The notes below the pieces were generated by a model. It saw only the letters and a list, made by a program, of their open reading frames with translations. It was not told the origin of the DNA and ran no database searches. A DNA stretch of 64,000 nucleotides, from positions 62,001 through 126,000 of the forward strand of contig NZ_LIPG01000005.1 of assembly GCF_001905505.1 (NCBI RefSeq), read 5' to 3'. Shown piece after piece: positions 59,174-64,000 of this stretch (the first letter of the stretch is position 1; each line of letters begins with the position of its first letter). Both the position numbers and the translations under genes were made by a program. The DNA comes from Streptomyces sp. CB02058. GTDB taxonomy: Bacteria > Actinomycetota > Actinomycetes > Streptomycetales > Streptomycetaceae.

Positions 59174-60679
59174 TCACCGCACGGGATCGAGGAAGCCTTC
59201 CTCCACCAGAACCCGGATCGCCTGCGGGGTGCGGTCACGCAGCAGCACCGGGTCCTCGGCCATCAACTGGGCGATGGCGTCCAGAATCCTGCCCGCGGGC
59301 AGCGAACCGTCGCACACGCCCGCGAAGCCGGCGCCGACCGCGTCGACCTTGGTCGCCCGCCGCATCCCGCGGTGCTGACGCAGCACCACATGCTCAGGAT
59401 CCTCGGCACCCGGCAGACCGACCTGCTCCTGGACGACCTCCTCGGCAAGAGTGAAGTGCGCGGCCAGCAGCGCCGCGTCATCGTGCTCGCGCAGATAGTC
59501 CTGCCGCGCGAAATGGGCCTCGACGGCGTCCCCGAGGGGCTGTTCCACCGCGTGCGGCCACTCCTCCACGACGACCGAGGGGCTTCCTGCGGCGGCTGCG
59601 GCGGACCTGCGGAGCGTGATCCATCCGAAGCCGACGGACTTGGTGCCGCGGGCCTCGAACTCGTCCATCCAGGCGCCGTACCGCTCGGCGTAGAGAGCGG
59701 GGTCGCTGCGGTGGTCCCCGCTGTCCCGGAGCCACAGCTCGGCGTACTGCGTGATGTCCTGCACCTCGCGCTGCACGATCCAGGCGTCACAGCCGCCGGG
59801 AACCCAGGAGCGCACCCGGTCCTGCCACTCCTCGCCGTCCACGTGCTGCCAGTTGGCCAGGAACTGCGCGTATCCGCCCTCGTTGAGCCGGTCCCCCGCC
59901 TGCCGCACGAGGGTCGCGCACAGATCGTCGCCGCCCATGCCGCCGTCGCGGTACGTCAGCCGGGCACCGGGCGAGATGACGAAGGGCGGGTTGGACACGA
60001 TCAGGTCGTACGTCTCCGTGCCGACCGGCTCGAACAGCGACCCTTCCCGCAGGTCGGCGGGGGCGGCGCCGGACAGGGCGAGGGTGAGGCGGGTGAATTC
60101 CAGCGCACGCGGGTTGACGTCCGTGGCCGTGACCCGGGTGGCGTGCTGGGCGGCGTGGAGCGCCTGGATCCCGGAGCCCGTACCGAGATCGAGAGCGGAG
60201 TCCACGGGCTTGCGCACGGTGATCCCTGCGAGCGTGGTGGACGCCCCGCCGACACCGAGCACGACGCCCTCCTCGTGCGAGCCGATGCCGCCGGCACCGC
60301 CGACCGCGCACCCGAGGTCGGAGGCGATGAACCAGTCCTCACCCTCCGGCCCGCCGTAGGGCCGCACGTCGACGGTGGCCCGGACCGTGTCGCCGTCGCG
60401 GATCACCCAGCCGTCCTCCACGCACTCCTCCAGCGGGAGGGCGAGGGCGGCGGCGTCCGCCGGGACGGGGTGCTGGAGAAGGAACAGCCGCACCAGCGTG
60501 TCGAGCGGCGCGTCCCCACGTGTGGCCCGGAGAGCGGGGACGGTCTCACTGCGGGCGAGCGCGGCATACGCGGGCGCGCCGAGCCGGTCGAGGAGGCCGT
60601 CGGCGGTGAAAGCGGCGGCGATCAGGGCTTCGCGGAGCCGGGGGCTGCGGTCGGATGCGGGGAGGCTGCTCTTACTCAC
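59174..60679 (-). CDS. Class I SAM-dependent methyltransferase (PrmC/RsmC-like core)
   Basis: A 501-residue protein. The first ~145 residues are a helical domain (LREALIAAAFTADGLLDRLG). The central Rossmann domain has SAM motif I in ALDLGTGSGIQALHAA, an acidic residue after motif II in VTATDVNPRAL, and NPPF in IVSNPPFVISPG, the signature of enzymes acting on Gln, Asn or an exocyclic amine. Likely targets are a release factor or other protein glutamine, or RNA; the sequence does not choose. The GTG at 60679 (VSKSSLPASDRS) is preferred over the Pro/Arg-rich extension. Confidence 0.87.
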   Translation of the reverse strand: MSKSSLPASDRSPRLREALIAAAFTADGLLDRLGAPAYAALARSETVPALRATRGDAPLDTLVRLFLLQHPVPADAAALALPLEECVEDGWVIRDGDTVRATVDVRPYGGPEGEDWFIASDLGCAVGGAGGIGSHEEGVVLGVGGASTTLAGITVRKPVDSALDLGTGSGIQALHAAQHATRVTATDVNPRALEFTRLTLALSGAAPADLREGSLFEPVGTETYDLIVSNPPFVISPGARLTYRDGGMGGDDLCATLVRQAGDRLNEGGYAQFLANWQHVDGEEWQDRVRSWVPGGCDAWIVQREVQDITQYAELWLRDSGDHRSDPALYAERYGAWMDEFEARGTKSVGFGWITLRRSAAAAAGSPSVVVEEWPHAVEQPLGDAVEAHFARQDYLREHDDAALLAAHFTLAEEVVQEQVGLPGAEDPEHVVLRQHRGMRRATKVDAVGAGFAGVCDGSLPAGRILDAIAQLMAEDPVLLRDRTPQAIRVLVEEGFLDPVR

Positions 60680-61002
60680 CCGCCCATTGTGGCCGCTCCC
60701 ACCGACAACGGCAGCGGCCCGGCGCCCACGAGGGCGGCCGGGCTGCTGCGGAGGTGCCTGCGGCACGGCTTCCGGCGGGCCGGACCGCCTTCGCAGCGGC
60801 TTCCCGCTCGCCGTCACGGCCTGCGGGCCGTCTTTCCGGCCTTGTGGGCACCGTCGGACCGTCAAGGACCGGCCGGCGGCCTCAGGGCGCCCCGACAACG
60901 GTCGAGGACGTCCCTACGACCGTCGAAAGCGCCCCGATGGACACCGGGACATGCCGACGAACGTCAGGACTTGCCGATGGCCGTCACGATGTACCGATGC
61001 CG
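60680..61002. other. 323-bp intergenic region without recognised genes
   Basis: Holds the upstream region of the methyltransferase gene and the downstream end of the lipoprotein gene. CGTCAGGACTT occurs near 60962 and again at 61005, across the lipoprotein stop. Nothing else stands out; no convincing terminator was found. Confidence 0.5.
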
Positions 61003-61623
61003 TCAGGACTTCTCGCTCGCCGAGGGCGAGGCGGACTTCTCGGCGGAGCCGGACGGTGCGGCCGCGGGCGAAGCCGAGGCCGTCGGCTTCTGGCAGCCCT
61101 TCTGCTTGGCCATCGCGGAACCGACCTCGCCGGACTGAAGCTTCTTCAGGGCCTGGTCGCCGTTGGTGCTGATCTTGTTCAGCTCGTCGGCGATCCCCTT
61201 GAGGCCGTCGGCGAACGCCGCCTGGTCCTTCGTGTCGAGGTCGTCGACCTTCGTCTTCAGCTCGGCGTAGGCCGCGGAGGAGGCGTTCAGCTCCTTCACC
61301 GCCTCCTTCTGCGTGGTCTCGCCACCGTCCACGGGCGGCGGCCCCGCCGAGTTCACGGCCGTGCCCAGCGCCTTGTACGCCTGCGAGATCTGCTGGAAGG
61401 CTGCCGAGTCGGTGGCCTGGACGTCGGCGGGCTTGCTGTTGTCGGCCGTCTGCTGCTGGATCGACGCGTTGGCGTTCGCGATCTTCTGCAGCTGCGGCTG
61501 AACCTGGTCGCAGACCTTCTTCGCCCAGTCGTTCACCTTGTTGTCGCTGTCGTCGCTGCAGCCCGACAGCGTCAGTACGAGTACCGCACCGCCGGACAGT
61601 GCGGCTGCAAGCTTCTTGTTCAC
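61003..61623 (-). CDS. Small secreted lipoprotein, helical
   Basis: A 206-residue exported protein with signal NKKLAAALSGGAVLVLTLSGC and lipobox LSGC. The mature part is mostly amphipathic helix (VCDQVQPQLQKIANANASIQQ, then AYAELKTKVDDLDTKDQAAF) with one Cys pair that could form a disulfide, ending in an Ala/Ser/Pro-rich tail. I know no function. The GTG at 61623 has GGAAGGGA about 10 bp upstream. It follows hppA on the same strand, 282 bp apart. Confidence 0.85.
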   Translation of the reverse strand: MNKKLAAALSGGAVLVLTLSGCSDDSDNKVNDWAKKVCDQVQPQLQKIANANASIQQQTADNSKPADVQATDSAAFQQISQAYKALGTAVNSAGPPPVDGGETTQKEAVKELNASSAAYAELKTKVDDLDTKDQAAFADGLKGIADELNKISTNGDQALKKLQSGEVGSAMAKQKGCQKPTASASPAAAPSGSAEKSASPSASEKS

Positions 61624-61905
61624 CGGATGGGGTCCCTTCCAAGGCTCTCGGCCCCGGAACTTACACGCCAAGTGGGCGACATCCAGGTGCCGGGCATCCG
61701 ATATGTATTCTTTTGAAGCCATTTGCACCAAGGGAAATGAGGGAGATACCACTCACCCATGCCCTCGGACACCCGTACGGGCCCAGGTCTGCCGACCGAG
61801 ACGCGGCGGCCACGGGAAAACGGCGGACGACGCGTCAGAACGCGCCGCCCGCCGCCTCGCTGAGCAGGTGTCACCCACGCGACCGCAGGTCGCGAGCCAT
61901 GGGCG

Positions 61906-64000
61906 TCACGAAACAGCCGCGGGGTCGGTGGACTTGACGGGGTTACCTCCGTCACCACCGTCACCGCCCGGACCGTCGTCGTCGCCCACCGCGATTCCCC
62001 GCCGCTTGGACACATGGACAGCGGCGATGACGACGACGACGGCGATCACGGCCACCACCGCCCGTACGACCGCGCTGGCGTCGTCGCCGTAGCTGAACTG
62101 CACCACCGCCGGCGCGATGAGCAGCGCCACGAGGTTCATCACCTTGAGGAGCGGGTTGATGGCCGGCCCGGCCGTGTCCTTGAACGGGTCGCCGACCGTG
62201 TCGCCGATCACCGTCGCGGCGTGGGCCTCGCTGCCCTTGCCCCCGTGGTGCCCGTCCTCGACGAGCTTCTTGGCGTTGTCCCAGGCGCCGCCCGAATTGG
62301 CCAGGAAGACGGCCATCAGGGTGCCGGTCGCGATCGCCCCGGCGAGATAGGAGCCCAGGGCCCCGACCCCCAGGGTGAACCCGACGGCGATCGGCGCCAG
62401 AACCGCGAGCAGACCGGGCGTGGCGAGCTCGCGCAGCGCGTCCTTGGTGCAGATGTCGACGACGCGCCCGTACTCCGGTTTCTCCGTGTGGTCCATGATC
62501 CCGGGGTGCTCCCGGAACTGCCGCCGCACCTCGTAGACCACGGCCCCGGCCGAACGGGAGACCGCGTTGATGGCCAGCCCGGAGAAGAGGAAGACGACCG
62601 CGGCGCCGAGGATCAGGCCGACCAGGTTGTTCGGCTGCGAAATGTCCAGGCTCAGCCCGAGCTCCCCCGCCCGGGCGCCCACGTCGTCGACGGCCGTGGC
62701 GATGGCGTCCCGGTACGAGCCGAAGAGCGCGGCCGCGGCCAGGACCGCCGTGGCGATCGCGATGCCCTTGGTGATGGCCTTGGTGGTGTTCCCGACGGCG
62801 TCCAGGTCCGTGAGGACCTGCGCGCCCGCACCCGTGACGTCCCCGGACATCTCGGCGATGCCCTGGGCGTTGTCGGAGACCGGTCCGAAGGTGTCCATCG
62901 CGACGATGACACCCACCGTGGTGAGCAGACCGGTACCGGCCAGGGCCACCGCGAAGAGCGCCAGCATGATCGACGTACCGCCGAGCAGGAACGCCCCGTA
63001 GACGCCGAGCCCGATCAGGAGCGCGGTGTAGACGGCGGACTCCAGCCCGATGGAGATGCCGGCGAGGACGACGGTCGCGGGACCGGTGAGCGAGGACTTC
63101 CCGATGTCCCGGACGGGGCGGCGGGTGGTCTCCGTGAAGTAGCCGGTGAGCTGCTGGATCAGGGCGGCCAGCACGATCCCGATGGCGACCGCGACCAGGG
63201 CGAAGACGCGGGGGTCGCCGCCGTGCGAGGTGATGGCGCCGTCGGTGACCCCGTCCAGCTCCGCGTACGAGGACGGCAGATAGACGAAGACGGCCACGGC
63301 CACCAGGACCAGCGAGATCACCGCGGACACGAAGAAGCCGCGGTTGATGGCACTCATCCCGCTGCGGTCGGCACGCCTGGGAGCGACCGCGAAGATCCCG
63401 ATCATCGCGGTGACGACCCCGATCGCCGGGACGATCAGCGGAAAGGCCAGCCCCGCGTCCCCGAAGGCGGCCTTGCCCAGGATGAGCGCGGCCACGAGCG
63501 TCACGGCGTACGACTCGAAGAGGTCGGCTGCCATGCCGGCGCAGTCACCGACGTTGTCGCCCACATTGTCGGCGATCGTGGCGGCGTTGCGCGGGTCGTC
63601 CTCGGGGATGCCCTGCTCCACCTTGCCCACGAGGTCGGCACCCACGTCGGCGGCCTTGGTGAAGATGCCGCCGCCGACCCTCATGAACATCGCGATCAGG
63701 GCGGCGCCGAGGCCGAATCCCTCCAGCACCTTGGGCGCGTCGGCGGCGTAGACGAGCACTACGCAGGAGGCACCGAGCAGGCCGAGGCCCACCGTGATCA
63801 TCCCGACCACGCCCCCGGTACGGAAAGCGATCTTCATCGCTTTGTGCGAGACGGCGGTGAGATCCTTTTCCGGTTCCCCCTCGGCGGGGGTCGCCTCACG
63901 CGCGGCAGCGGCGACGCGCACATTACTGCGGACAGCGAGCCGCATACCGATGTATCCGGTGGCCGCCGAGAAAAGCGCACCCACCAGGAAGAACAGCGAG
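61906..64000 (-). CDS. hppA: Membrane-bound proton-pumping pyrophosphatase (5' end outside window)
   Basis: Couples PPi hydrolysis to proton export across the membrane. The substrate-binding region DVGADLVGKVEQGIPEDDPRN and the following DNVGDNVGDCAGMAADLFESY are intact, with many hydrophobic helices around them. At the site that decides potassium dependence the sequence reads GNTTKAITKG; Lys after GNTT is typical of the potassium-independent proton-pumping class. The frame continues past position 64000, so the first ~100 residues are missing. The C-terminal tail is acidic and Gly-rich. The companion soluble enzyme ppa is at 4489. Confidence 0.96.
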   Translation of the reverse strand, partial: SLFFLVGALFSAATGYIGMRLAVRSNVRVAAAAREATPAEGEPEKDLTAVSHKAMKIAFRTGGVVGMITVGLGLLGASCVVLVYAADAPKVLEGFGLGAALIAMFMRVGGGIFTKAADVGADLVGKVEQGIPEDDPRNAATIADNVGDNVGDCAGMAADLFESYAVTLVAALILGKAAFGDAGLAFPLIVPAIGVVTAMIGIFAVAPRRADRSGMSAINRGFFVSAVISLVLVAVAVFVYLPSSYAELDGVTDGAITSHGGDPRVFALVAVAIGIVLAALIQQLTGYFTETTRRPVRDIGKSSLTGPATVVLAGISIGLESAVYTALLIGLGVYGAFLLGGTSIMLALFAVALAGTGLLTTVGVIVAMDTFGPVSDNAQGIAEMSGDVTGAGAQVLTDLDAVGNTTKAITKGIAIATAVLAAAALFGSYRDAIATAVDDVGARAGELGLSLDISQPNNLVGLILGAAVVFLFSGLAINAVSRSAGAVVYEVRRQFREHPGIMDHTEKPEYGRVVDICTKDALRELATPGLLAVLAPIAVGFTLGVGALGSYLAGAIATGTLMAVFLANSGGAWDNAKKLVEDGHHGGKGSEAHAATVIGDTVGDPFKDTAGPAINPLLKVMNLVALLIAPAVVQFSYGDDASAVVRAVVAVIAVVVVIAAVHVSKRRGIAVGDDDGPGGDGGDGGNPVKSTDPAAVS

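Overview
The window is high-G+C actinobacterial chromosome, almost certainly Streptomyces. The signs are GTG and TTG starts, third-position G/C bias, a DUF397/DUF5753 regulator cluster, a streptogrisin-type protease, the MFS/dTMP-kinase fusion, a TopA with a Lys/Ala tail, and a proton-pumping pyrophosphatase. Both edges cut genes: hpt lacks its C-terminus at the left edge and hppA lacks its N-terminus at the right.

Layout. Positions 1-13.8 kb are mostly housekeeping and metabolism: hpt, tilS, a zincin-type metalloprotease, a PBP4-type DD-peptidase, ppa, a ThrE-like exporter, a DedA protein with a Gln/Gly/Tyr-rich tail, YbjQ, WrbA, a glutamate decarboxylase, PadR and DinB proteins, and an aldehyde dehydrogenase with Ser at the catalytic Cys position. 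Positions 13.8-16.6 kb hold a WhiJ-like cluster (DUF5753 regulator, ATPase, DUF397 protein) and a lipoprotein. Its two promoter regions share an 18-bp motif. Positions 16.6-32.6 kb hold a FUSC membrane protein, a DUF2786 protein, a zinc-independent quinone-oxidoreductase-like protein, a PolA-like polymerase, two secreted enzymes with matching chitin/lignin-binding tails, and a two-component system divergent from an ABC transporter.

Positions 32.76-49.17 kb are a 16.4-kb integrated element in tRNA-Thr(CGT). A 43-bp direct repeat made of the 3' part of the tRNA bounds it. It carries a tyrosine integrase that looks N-terminally truncated, a relaxase and MobC pair, plasmid-type DUF2637 and DUF3631 genes, a repeat-rich noncoding region, and a low-G+C one-polypeptide restriction-modification gene (nuclease + N6-adenine methylase + one recognition domain). 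I see no TraB/FtsK translocase, Rep protein or excisionase, so it looks mobilizable or decaying rather than self-transmissible.

The most interesting cargo lies at 37.0-42.4 kb. A five-gene, largely translationally coupled minus-strand operon encodes a resolvase-fold protein, a GHKL ATPase, a zinc-ribbon protein, a radical SAM/SPASM enzyme and a 55-residue peptide ending in a Cys/Asp-rich tail. Divergent from it are an XRE/TPR regulator with two TTA codons, a YdcF-like protein and a WbqC-like protein. I read this as a candidate uncharacterised peptide-modification (RiPP-like) system.

Positions 49.2-64 kb return to conserved chromosome: intact tRNA-Thr, a tripeptidyl-aminopeptidase-like lipoprotein, holB, MFS-tmk, topA, a small membrane protein, a methyltransferase, a lipoprotein and hppA, all on the minus strand.
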